From: Bacteroidetes bacterium UBA2364
GTDB taxonomy: Bacteria; Bacteroidota; Rhodothermia; Rhodothermales; UBA2364
DNA: 64,000 bases
Assembly: GCA_002344075.1 (NCBI GenBank)
Contig: DDTM01000118.1
Coordinates: 1-64,000 of the forward strand
Reading direction: 5' to 3'
The notes beneath the pieces are model-generated. The model was not told the DNA's origin, searched no databases, and saw only the letters and a list, made by a program, of their open reading frames with translations. The position numbers and the translations under genes are program-made. Shown here one piece after another: positions 27,644 to 35,384 of the stretch. The stretch's first letter is position 1; each line of letters opens with the position of its first letter.

Positions 27644-28794
27644 AGGGCAGGACTTATAACATGAAGCATATTTTTAATTTTCTGAACACCACCAAGGGCC
27701 TCTTCTAGTTGATCGGCAACGAGTGTGACATGTCCCATTTTACGAAATGGTTTGGTTGTGTGCTTGCCATAAAGATGTACCTTTGCACCAGGGATCGCAA
27801 GCACCTCCTCCAGCCCTTGATAATAGACAGGCCCGCTATAACCCGGTTCACCAAGTAAATTAACCATTGCTGTTGCTCGATAAAGATCTGTAGGACCCAA
27901 AGCATAACCGAGAACAGCCCTCAGGTGTTGCTCAAATTGCGATGTAGCGTGCCCGTCTATCGTATGGTGTCCGCTGTTATGCGGTCTTGGGGCCACTTCA
28001 TTAATCAGCAATTCACCAGTATTGCTCCAGAACATCTCCACAGCCAAAAGCCCCACCACACCAAAAACTCGAATGGTTTCATCTGCCAGTTTAAGAGCCG
28101 CGTGTGCCACTTGATCTGGTATAGATGCTGGGCAAAACAGATGCGAAACCAAGTTGGCTTCCGGATGAAAGGCCATCTCTACCGGGGGGTACAAAGCCAC
28201 CTCTCCTTGTTGGTTACGCGCAGCAATAATGGCAATTTCGGCCCGAATTTCTATCAATGGCTCAATCAGAGAAGCTCCCATCAAGAGGTTGTCGCGAAGT
28301 TCATCGGTAGTCTGGATTACGGATACTCCGCGGCCATCATAACCATCTGTTTCTGTTTTTTGAACAAAAGGAAAACGAAGGCTTCCGTCTCGAACAGCTT
28401 TTCTAATCGCTTCCTCCGAGCCGAAACGCATATAAGGAGCCGTCGGAAGCCCATGTTTTGCCAGAAAATCTTTTTGTAACCCTTTGTTTTTTATCACTGA
28501 AAGTGCTTTAGATGAAGGATGAACAACAGCTCCTTCGTCTTCCAGCACCCGAAGCGCTTCTTCCTGTACATGTTCAATTTCGATTGTTAGAACGTCCACT
28601 TGTTTTCCAAAATTCAATACGGTTTCGTAATCATTAAAATCTCCGACAATAAACTGATTTGCTATAGCAGCACAAGAAGCAGCCGGATTGGGGTCTAAAA
28701 CCCATGTTTCGATATCCCATTGATGTGCAGCCAAACAAAGCATTTTACCCAATTGGCCACCTCCCAAAATACCCAAGCGAATGCCAGAAGTCAT
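27640..28794 (-). CDS. purK: N5-carboxyaminoimidazole ribonucleotide synthase
   Basis: ATP- and bicarbonate-dependent carboxylation of AIR in purine synthesis. The N-terminal nucleotide-fold starts LGILGGGQLGKMLCLAA; the ATP-grasp domain has PFVQKTETDGYDGRGV; the C-terminal part has NEVAPRPHNSGHHTIDGHA, a PurK signature. The start at MTSGIRLGILGG (28794) is right for the family; the frame continues to 28848 but the added 18 residues are hydrophobic and irrelevant. Its usual partner purE is not in the window. The stop overlaps the next gene's start (ATGA). Confidence 0.95.
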   Translation of the reverse strand: MTSGIRLGILGGGQLGKMLCLAAHQWDIETWVLDPNPAASCAAIANQFIVGDFNDYETVLNFGKQVDVLTIEIEHVQEEALRVLEDEGAVVHPSSKALSVIKNKGLQKDFLAKHGLPTAPYMRFGSEEAIRKAVRDGSLRFPFVQKTETDGYDGRGVSVIQTTDELRDNLLMGASLIEPLIEIRAEIAIIAARNQQGEVALYPPVEMAFHPEANLVSHLFCPASIPDQVAHAALKLADETIRVFGVVGLLAVEMFWSNTGELLINEVAPRPHNSGHHTIDGHATSQFEQHLRAVLGYALGPTDLYRATAMVNLLGEPGYSGPVYYQGLEEVLAIPGAKVHLYGKHTTKPFRKMGHVTLVADQLEEALGGVQKIKNMLHVISPAL

Positions 28795-28811
28795 GATAAA
28801 GCAGGTTTTGT

Positions 28812-28846
28812 AAAAAAAAGCGTGCAGGTAAAATTTACCCACACGC
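28812..28846 (-). terminator. Rho-independent terminator after the GWxTD gene
   Basis: On the minus strand GCGTG...CACGC with the inner GGTAAA/TTTACC forms a long hairpin followed by eight T residues, between the GWxTD gene (stop at 28897) and purK. Confidence 0.85.
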
Positions 28847-28896
28847 AAGATTATTTGGTGTTAAGAATAATCGCTTTGTGGATTACCCACACACAC

Positions 28897-31446
28897 CTAT
28901 TCGAGAAAAAGGTCTTTTGTCCGATCCACTGTTTTACCTGTAACCAAGTCTTTAATCCGAACCGTAAGCGTATAAAGACCTGCTTCCTGTTTTCCGGCCT
29001 CCAATACCAAATATTGCGCATCATCTGGCGTGGTCCCACTGTTTTCAAACTTAACCGAAACGCCTTTTTCTTTCCGTCGCAACAGGTTATTGACTGTCCG
29101 TTGCATTCCATTGCCGGAGTCTTTGGGCACCAACTGGGCCTCTACTTGGTATTTGGTTTTTCCAGAAGCGTCTTGGGCCAGATTGTACATCTCAAAGTAA
29201 AAATAAATGGGATGGCCCTTATCAAAAACACTCCAAGGCGCTGGACGGATAGAAAGCCCATTTCTCAACACATCTCCGGGATTGATGGGTTTATTATCTG
29301 GCGACTCGGTCACATCATAAGCCAGCATCGCATCCGACATTGAGAAAACGGGCTTGGAATAATCTGGCACCACAATATTCCGTCGCTGCACCCCCATCGT
29401 CCCACCACTTGCAGTTTCGAACTCGACGGATAACGTCTGATTACCAGCCGGTGCTGTCATGGTTTGGGTATAAAGCCAAAGCTGTGCCTCTTTGAACTTT
29501 ACGATCTGCGCAGTTTTCATCCCATAGGTCGTAAGCCGACGCTCAACCAAAAAGTCGCGATTTGCCCCAATAAGAAACGTTCCAAAATTCAAATTGAGGT
29601 TAATTTCAGGTTTTGACTCATCGTATTGCTGTACCGGAACCCCGGCATGTAGATAAAGATCGGCCTGATTTCCCTTACCTTTAAAGGTATTGACCAAATA
29701 AGGCAGGCTTACTTGACGCCCATTAGACTTATAGGTGTAAAAGTCGCTGTATCGTTTAAATATTTCGCGGGACTTAAGTTCGTAGTCATTGATATATGGA
29801 TCCACACCGCTGTCTATATCTTCCTGTGTCGGGGTATAAAAAACATAGTCCCCATTTCGGAAGGAGTCTTCAAACACAAATCTAAACTTAGGGTAAACCC
29901 ATATATTATAAAGTTTTGCGGCTTTTCTGGAGTCATAAATTTCCTCCTGAAACTGATTACCTCTTTGCGAAGTAGAAATTTCCGATACCTGCTCCACACT
30001 CTGTCCTACGGGTGCATCCCACCCCTTACCCCTGCTACCAAGCGGCCCATCCTTTTCCATGATAATTTCCACATTGGGCACACCATAACGGATTAGAATT
30101 TGACCACGCTGGCTTTCCCAACCACGGATTCCCAGACGGGGCACAGAATATAGGAGATCGGCGTAAACCAGCCGGTAATAATGCTCCATCTTGCGTTCAT
30201 TATAGGCCGTCAGGAAACGTGGATTCTGGCTGGTCCAGAACTTGGTGGCATATCCAACAGGATCATTACGATAGGATGCCCGTTCCGTTTCCGGCAAGAT
30301 AATCCCAATATCCTCGTAGGCCGTTCTCATAGAGGTATCCATTTTTTCTAAGGCACGATCAAAAAACTGTGTGCTTGCATTGAGATTTCCTAATTTATAC
30401 TGGGTTGCACCAATAAAAAGATTGGTCTCTGGCTCGTCCCCAAAAAATGCGTACATGTCTTGCAGCATCTTAGCTGCCTCGCGATATTCTTCCTTCATCA
30501 AATAAACCTTCATCAAATGATTATAGACAGAACGCCGCATCGGATCATTTTCCTGCGCTTTTTTCAGATGGAAGGTTGCTTTTTTATAGGCATACTCGGC
30601 TCGGTTGGTAAAATCCTTCACCGGAATGCCCTGCGTCTTCATCTCTTCCAAATCAAACTGGTCATTCAGGGTTACAGAATACATACCAAAGGGGTCTTGT
30701 TTTTCCGCCAGCGCCACCAAGTCTGCAAATGGGTCATTCGGCAGCCCAGGATTAAATTCGAGTGAAGTCTCTGGAGTGGTCAGGGTTCCCGGAGTTGCCT
30801 GAATCTCAGCAGCTTGTATGGTTCGGTCCCGATTGCGATCCGGACGATTGGTATTGGTATATTGAGGAACGGCAATCGCATTCCGAAAACGCCAATAATC
30901 TTTGATATAGGTAATCCCCATTTCTTCATGCGCAAAGGCATTACTGGGGTCTTTAAGTAAGATTTTACGAGACAATTCGCGGGCTAATGCATCTCTATAG
31001 CGTTCTTGAATCCAGTTCTTAGACAGGAAAGAAGACAGCCGTTGCAATACCACATTACGGTCTTCACCAGATTTTCCGCCCAGACTCACTTGGTTTTCTG
31101 GATCGCGGATGATATTTAATTTCGCCACCAAATATTGCACATTTTCCGGACTTTTTCTCAATGCAAGGTCTAATTGCCGATTGGCCCCTTTAAAATCTTT
31201 TTCTGGGCCTTCCACCAAAATCCGGGCAATCATAAACCGTGCTTCGGCATATTGGGCATCGCCTTCTGGAATAGCCTCAAAAATAGCCTTTGCCTCCGCA
31301 TATTGCCCGCTTCGGAAGGTCCGAACCCCCTTATCGAAAGGTGTTTCCGTCTGAGGAGCTGCATCCACCTCCTGCGCAACAACCGAATTGATTCCCATAA
31401 AAAGGATCAGAAGACCCATTACAAATAGAAATTGAACTGTTTTCAT
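28897..31446 (-). CDS. Secreted GWxTD-domain protein with TPR-like repeats
   Basis: About 849 residues, exported: signal peptide from MKTVQFLFV (31446) with cleavage near SVVAQ. The N-terminal third has TPR-like helices (FRSGQYAEAKAIFEAIPEG, then ARFMIARILVEGP and further pairs around 300-380). The middle contains the GWxTD hallmark FWTSQNPRFLTAYNERKMEHYYRLVYAD followed by RGWESQRGQILIRYGVPNVE, and the C-terminus is beta-rich. The family is widespread in Bacteroidota and Acidobacteriota and its molecular role is unknown. It has its own terminator, so it is probably transcribed apart from purK. The ATG at 31470 would add eight residues before the signal peptide and is less likely. Confidence 0.85.
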   Translation of the reverse strand: MKTVQFLFVMGLLILFMGINSVVAQEVDAAPQTETPFDKGVRTFRSGQYAEAKAIFEAIPEGDAQYAEARFMIARILVEGPEKDFKGANRQLDLALRKSPENVQYLVAKLNIIRDPENQVSLGGKSGEDRNVVLQRLSSFLSKNWIQERYRDALARELSRKILLKDPSNAFAHEEMGITYIKDYWRFRNAIAVPQYTNTNRPDRNRDRTIQAAEIQATPGTLTTPETSLEFNPGLPNDPFADLVALAEKQDPFGMYSVTLNDQFDLEEMKTQGIPVKDFTNRAEYAYKKATFHLKKAQENDPMRRSVYNHLMKVYLMKEEYREAAKMLQDMYAFFGDEPETNLFIGATQYKLGNLNASTQFFDRALEKMDTSMRTAYEDIGIILPETERASYRNDPVGYATKFWTSQNPRFLTAYNERKMEHYYRLVYADLLYSVPRLGIRGWESQRGQILIRYGVPNVEIIMEKDGPLGSRGKGWDAPVGQSVEQVSEISTSQRGNQFQEEIYDSRKAAKLYNIWVYPKFRFVFEDSFRNGDYVFYTPTQEDIDSGVDPYINDYELKSREIFKRYSDFYTYKSNGRQVSLPYLVNTFKGKGNQADLYLHAGVPVQQYDESKPEINLNLNFGTFLIGANRDFLVERRLTTYGMKTAQIVKFKEAQLWLYTQTMTAPAGNQTLSVEFETASGGTMGVQRRNIVVPDYSKPVFSMSDAMLAYDVTESPDNKPINPGDVLRNGLSIRPAPWSVFDKGHPIYFYFEMYNLAQDASGKTKYQVEAQLVPKDSGNGMQRTVNNLLRRKEKGVSVKFENSGTTPDDAQYLVLEAGKQEAGLYTLTVRIKDLVTGKTVDRTKDLFLE

Positions 31447-31564
31447 AGCCTTTCGTCTTTTATGAAACAAGGGTTGGATACTTTATACACGCACCGTGTT
31501 TTTCGTACCCAACCCTCAAAGTTTGCCGCGAAGCCTGAATGGTTGTAACCCAATGCCCCAAAAT

Positions 31565-32776
31565 TTAGGATTGGATTACTTTTACAAACTTTAATTTTCC
31601 CACTTTCAGTACAAACGGAGTTTGTTCCGCAATATTAAGAGTGATCATAGGATCAGAAACTTTTGCGCCATCTATAGAAACCCCTCCTTGCACCACCAAG
31701 CGACGTGCTTCCCCATTCGAGGCCGCTAAACCGCTCTCGCGGATCAGGTTCAAGAGTCCAACTTCACCACTGGCGGAAAACACCGGCATATCATCTGGAA
31801 TTTCTTTGCGGATAACGGTTTTCTCGAAATGTACACGGGCGTTATTGGCTGCGGATTCCCCATGATACATCCTAACGATTGTCCAAGCCAAGTCGTGCTT
31901 TGCGTTGCGCGGGTCTTGTTCGGCACGCGCCTTCCAATGTGGTAATTCATCCGTTGGTACATCTGTGGCCAACTCCACATAGCGGTAAATCAAAGCATCC
32001 GGAATCGAGAGGGTTTTCCCATACATTTGCTCTGGCACTTCCGAAATACCGATGTAATTATCCAAAGACTTCGACATTTTCTGGACACCGTCCAAGCCCT
32101 CTAAAATCGGAAGCGTAATACATACTTGAGGCTCTAATCCGACAGCGGACTGCACATCACGACCCACCAACAAATTAAACTTTTGATCTGTTCCGCCCAA
32201 TTCAATATCGGCTTTAAGGTGAACCGAGTCCTGTGCTTGTGCCAGTGGGTACAAGAATTCATGAATAGAAATAGGTTCACCAGCTCTAAACCGTTTGGAG
32301 AATTCATCTCGCTCCAACATACGGGCAACCGTATATTTTCCAGCCAATTGAATTACATCGGTAAATGACATTTTCCCAAGCCAGTCGGAATTATAAACGA
32401 TCTCGGTTTTATCCGGATTCAGAATTTTAGAAGCTTGTTCAAAGTAAGACGCTCCATTAATACGGGTATCCTCAAGCGTAAGCGCAGGCCGGGTTTTAGA
32501 ACGTCCACTGGGGTCTCCAATCATTCCGGTGAAATCGCCCACGATCAAGACAATCTTATGACCCAAATCTTGAAATTGTCTAAGCTTACGTAATACGACC
32601 GCATGACCGAGATGCAGGTCTGGGCGGCTGGGATCGCATCCTAATTTGACCACAAGTGGTTTATTCGTTTCAAGCGATCGCCTGAGTTTTTTGATCAAAT
32701 CCGCTTCCGGAATGATTTCTTCTGCGCCACGTTTAATGTGGGCCAACTGTACATCCAAAGGTAAAAATTGAGACAT
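31565..32776 (-). CDS. tyrS: Tyrosine--tRNA ligase
   Basis: Class I aminoacyl-tRNA synthetase charging tRNA-Tyr. The HIGH-like motif is PDLHLGHAVVLRKLRQFQDL (around residue 52), KMSKS is KMSKSLDNYIGI (around 236), the tyrosine pocket includes YPLAQAQDSVHLKADIELGG, and the C-terminal S4 RNA-binding domain is LASNGEARRLVVQGGVSIDG. The HLGH and KMSKS forms and 403-residue length match the TyrRS type common in Bacteroidota and Thermus. It starts 11 bp after a small lipoprotein gene. No T-box leader is visible. Confidence 0.95.
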   Translation of the reverse strand: MSQFLPLDVQLAHIKRGAEEIIPEADLIKKLRRSLETNKPLVVKLGCDPSRPDLHLGHAVVLRKLRQFQDLGHKIVLIVGDFTGMIGDPSGRSKTRPALTLEDTRINGASYFEQASKILNPDKTEIVYNSDWLGKMSFTDVIQLAGKYTVARMLERDEFSKRFRAGEPISIHEFLYPLAQAQDSVHLKADIELGGTDQKFNLLVGRDVQSAVGLEPQVCITLPILEGLDGVQKMSKSLDNYIGISEVPEQMYGKTLSIPDALIYRYVELATDVPTDELPHWKARAEQDPRNAKHDLAWTIVRMYHGESAANNARVHFEKTVIRKEIPDDMPVFSASGEVGLLNLIRESGLAASNGEARRLVVQGGVSIDGAKVSDPMITLNIAEQTPFVLKVGKLKFVKVIQS

Positions 32777-32787
32777 TTTGGGGTTGG

Positions 32788-33078
32788 TTACGGTTCTTTT
32801 TTCTTCCGGAAGAACGACAACCCGCCAAAGCCACTGATGATGGCCATGTAAAATCCGAGGTCGTACCAGAATCCTATGTTTTGAACCTCATAAATTCGGA
32901 TACTGGGATCGCTAAAAATGCTGAAAATCAGCGAAATCGGTGCGATCCATCCGTGCCACACCCCATGTAAGAAATTAGCTGGTTGTGCATCGGAGAAAGC
33001 GCCTGTATTGGGCATACAACCACTTAATAAAATGGTTGCAGCAAATAACAGGAATATTGGGACATATGGGCGTTTCAT
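32788..33078 (-). CDS. Small lipoprotein with membrane segments
   Basis: 96-residue product: signal peptide with lipobox ILLSGC (Cys21), then HGVWHGWIAPISLIFSIFSD and a second hydrophobic stretch (GFYMAIISGFGGLSFF) ending in a basic tail RKKKEP. The W-H-G-W-x-A-P motif and two-helix layout are seen in small uncharacterised Bacteroidota membrane proteins. If the Cys is not lipidated, it is a three-helix inner-membrane protein. It sits between smpB and tyrS on the same strand. Function unknown. Confidence 0.7.
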   Translation of the reverse strand: MKRPYVPIFLLFAATILLSGCMPNTGAFSDAQPANFLHGVWHGWIAPISLIFSIFSDPSIRIYEVQNIGFWYDLGFYMAIISGFGGLSFFRKKKEP

Positions 33079-33258
33079 CGTGATTATGCTTTAAGATTGA
33101 AAAAGCGCCGATTGGGAAGTTACGAAATTCAACTTCGGCGTGCTTACTGTTCACCTTGTTGTTACGCCCATTCAGTCACACAGTTGCACCATTGGTTTTG
33201 TGTGACACAAGACCCAAGCGGCATTGGCGGTTAAAAACCAACGATCTTCAGGCATAGA

Positions 33259-33747
33259 TCAATCATCATCATCGGATCGTCTGCTGCTCTTACGAACACG
33301 GTCTAATTCCCGTGCCGAATCACGCTCGGCAATGGTCTCCCGTTTGTCGTATAGTTTTTTACCTTTGGCTACGCCAATGGCGATTTTAATCCGTTTATTC
33401 TTGAGGTACACCGAAAGCGGTACCAAAGTGTAGCCTTTTTGTTCTTTGGCACGGGCCATTTTTTTGATTTCGCGGCTATGCAACAACAAGCGACGTCCAC
33501 GAACAGGCTCGTGGTTGAAGTATTGTCCGCCATGCGAATACGGCGAAATGTGAGCACCAATTAAGTAAGCACCATCCGACCGAATGTCACAAAACGCATC
33601 TTGAAGGTTGATTTTTCCATCGCGAATGGATTTTACTTCGGTTCCCGTTAATACAATACCTGCTTCATATTCGTCTTCTATGTGATACTCGTGCCGTGCC
33701 CTACGGTTGGTCATAATCGTTTTATCGGGCTGAATTTGTTTCGCCAT
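33259..33747 (-). CDS. smpB: SsrA-binding protein
   Basis: Binds tmRNA and delivers it to stalled ribosomes. Family motifs: NRRARHEYHIEDEYEAGIVL, GTEVKSIRDGKINLQDAFC, HISPYSHGGQYFNHEPVRGR and KRIKIAIGVAKGKKLYDKR. The C-terminal tail, which is normally basic and inserts into the mRNA channel, here ends in SSRRSDDDD, an acidic finish. The start follows mqnA by 26 bp. The tmRNA gene itself is not in this window as far as could be seen. Confidence 0.95.
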   Translation of the reverse strand: MAKQIQPDKTIMTNRRARHEYHIEDEYEAGIVLTGTEVKSIRDGKINLQDAFCDIRSDGAYLIGAHISPYSHGGQYFNHEPVRGRRLLLHSREIKKMARAKEQKGYTLVPLSVYLKNKRIKIAIGVAKGKKLYDKRETIAERDSARELDRVRKSSRRSDDDD

Positions 33748-33773
33748 ATTGGTTGGGGGCTGAAAGTGGCTTT

Positions 33774-34577
33774 TTAGTCTTCTTCGTCCGCTACGTCGGT
33801 TTCTTTTTCGTCCTCATTTTCCACCTCGATTGTGTGATCGGTAGATTGGAAGAATGGAACTTCCGGTATTTCTTCTAATACTGCATGATGAAAAAATGTT
33901 TCGATGGTGGCTGTGAGGCCAGCTAATGCAAAATCATCTATTCGCCCAGAGAAATGGGTATCCCAGAAATCCTCTTGCGCCTCATTTTTGGGCTTCACCA
34001 ACGGCATCGGTGCGTCTAATATGGCTGCAAGAGCTTCCGATTTTTCGACATCCATGGTATCCCTACGCATGGCCATCAGGCCCCAAATGGTGGGATAGAC
34101 CGTCAGATCCATCCATTCCTGACCTAAATCCAACTGATAGGGGGCGTTAGGCGCTTCGCCAATATTGGGCCATAAAACCGTATCTGCTTTTTCCAGTACC
34201 TCGGTAGCGGTTTTTTCGGTAAAAGGGGTAAATTTGGCTTGTGCTAAGTAATGTTCTGCAAGCACGATACGGGTCATCAGCACTTCTTGTGTATATCGTG
34301 GATCGAAAGCGACCCTTTTTATTTTATCTAACCCATCTCGAATCAGCAGTTTCATGAAGGGATATGCCCCTGCCACCAAGCCTACTTGCAAGGATACTGT
34401 ATAGAGGTCGGGGTCTCGTAATACCGAGAGGGTAGGAATCAATGCTGCTTCCACCTCACCCCGCATCAACGCATCATGCGTCAAATAGGCAGGAAGCCGT
34501 ACTACGCGGTGTCCCAAGAAGTCGTACGCCGAAGCCAACCAATCACCCGAAGGCTCACTCCAAATACCAATCGTCAT
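33774..34577 (-). CDS. mqnA: Chorismate dehydratase-like menaquinone biosynthesis protein
   Basis: Periplasmic-binding-protein-like enzyme of the futalosine menaquinone route. The sequence starts IGIWSEPSGDWLASAYDFLG, then GEVEAALIPTLSVLRDPDLY and YQLDLGQEWMDLTVYPTIWG, matching the MqnA pattern of D-V-A-L-x-P-x-x-x-L followed by D-L-G-x-x-W. A strongly acidic C-terminal tail (EVENEDEKETDVADEED) is unusual. Other mqn genes are absent here. It heads a tight set with smpB 26 bp downstream. Some divergence from textbook MqnA means MqnD or a related paralogue cannot be excluded. Confidence 0.72.
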   Translation of the reverse strand: MTIGIWSEPSGDWLASAYDFLGHRVVRLPAYLTHDALMRGEVEAALIPTLSVLRDPDLYTVSLQVGLVAGAYPFMKLLIRDGLDKIKRVAFDPRYTQEVLMTRIVLAEHYLAQAKFTPFTEKTATEVLEKADTVLWPNIGEAPNAPYQLDLGQEWMDLTVYPTIWGLMAMRRDTMDVEKSEALAAILDAPMPLVKPKNEAQEDFWDTHFSGRIDDFALAGLTATIETFFHHAVLEEIPEVPFFQSTDHTIEVENEDEKETDVADEED

Positions 34578-34876
34578 ATTTATTAAGATTCGTCTTTTTT
34601 ACTTCAAAAACCCGCTTTTTGCAGTTTTAGCGGCAAGCGTACACGCGCACTCCACATTCGGGTTCCGTTCCCATATTTTATTCTTTCCTGAACCATCGGT
34701 ATTTTTGCTTCCAAAAATTGAGGTCAGGGCATTCACGAAAGATTATGATACAGCCGCCAACAACCACCACTCTTGATAATGGAGCCAACGCAATATTCGA
34801 TTAAGGAATCGTTGTTTTTTTACCATATATTACACTAATATGGACTTTTATCACCTATGATTAATTTTGGTGTACT

Positions 34877-35371
34877 TCATAACAACTTCGGTGTACCCTT
34901 AAACGCATTCAGCGGCCCAATAGACTTCCTCATAAGCACTTCGTCTGCTCCTTCTATCAGAAAATCTTCCAGAACCCCTACGACTTCGTACCCACGGCGT
35001 TCATATAATCTTCTTGCAGAATCATTGAAGGAGGAAACACACAAGAACACATTGGGCGAAGTCTGGAAAATCCGGTTTTCTACATAATCCAAAAGCACCG
35101 TTCCAATCCCCAAACTGCGGGCTTCTGGAACCACAAATATGGATTGAATATAGCCTTTGAATGTTCCACCCATTTGCAACACGACAAAACCCAGCAAGGC
35201 GCTCTGTACCGAGGCCACATACACCTCTTTTTCGCTACCTTGCATGGCAGCTTTGCAACCTGACTCGTCTCTGCCAAGGGAAAGCCACGGCTCGGAGGCC
35301 GCCATCCATTGCGCACAACGATCCAAGACTTTAGGGTCTTTAGTTTGATTAATGGATACAGCGACTTGCAT
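34877..35371 (-). CDS. GNAT family N-acetyltransferase
   Basis: Acetyltransferase with LQMGGTFKGYIQSIFVVPEA and RSLGIGTVLLDYVENRIF, the acetyl-CoA loop (R-x-x-G-I-G) at about residues 75-95, then VSSFNDSARRLYERRGYEVVG, motif B. The start at MQVAVSINQTKD (35371) avoids overlap with the beta-mannosidase gene and gives a family-sized protein of 164 residues; the ATG at 35410 would overlap by 26 bp. It follows that gene closely, so cotranscription is likely. The acceptor is unknown. Confidence 0.82.
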   Translation of the reverse strand: MQVAVSINQTKDPKVLDRCAQWMAASEPWLSLGRDESGCKAAMQGSEKEVYVASVQSALLGFVVLQMGGTFKGYIQSIFVVPEARSLGIGTVLLDYVENRIFQTSPNVFLCVSSFNDSARRLYERRGYEVVGVLEDFLIEGADEVLMRKSIGPLNAFKGTPKLL

Positions 35372-35384
35372 ATATTTATAATTA

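Noticed and set aside
33079..33258. Possible tmRNA (ssrA) next to smpB
   Set aside because: No tRNA-like ends or tag reading frame could be recognised in the 180-bp gap.
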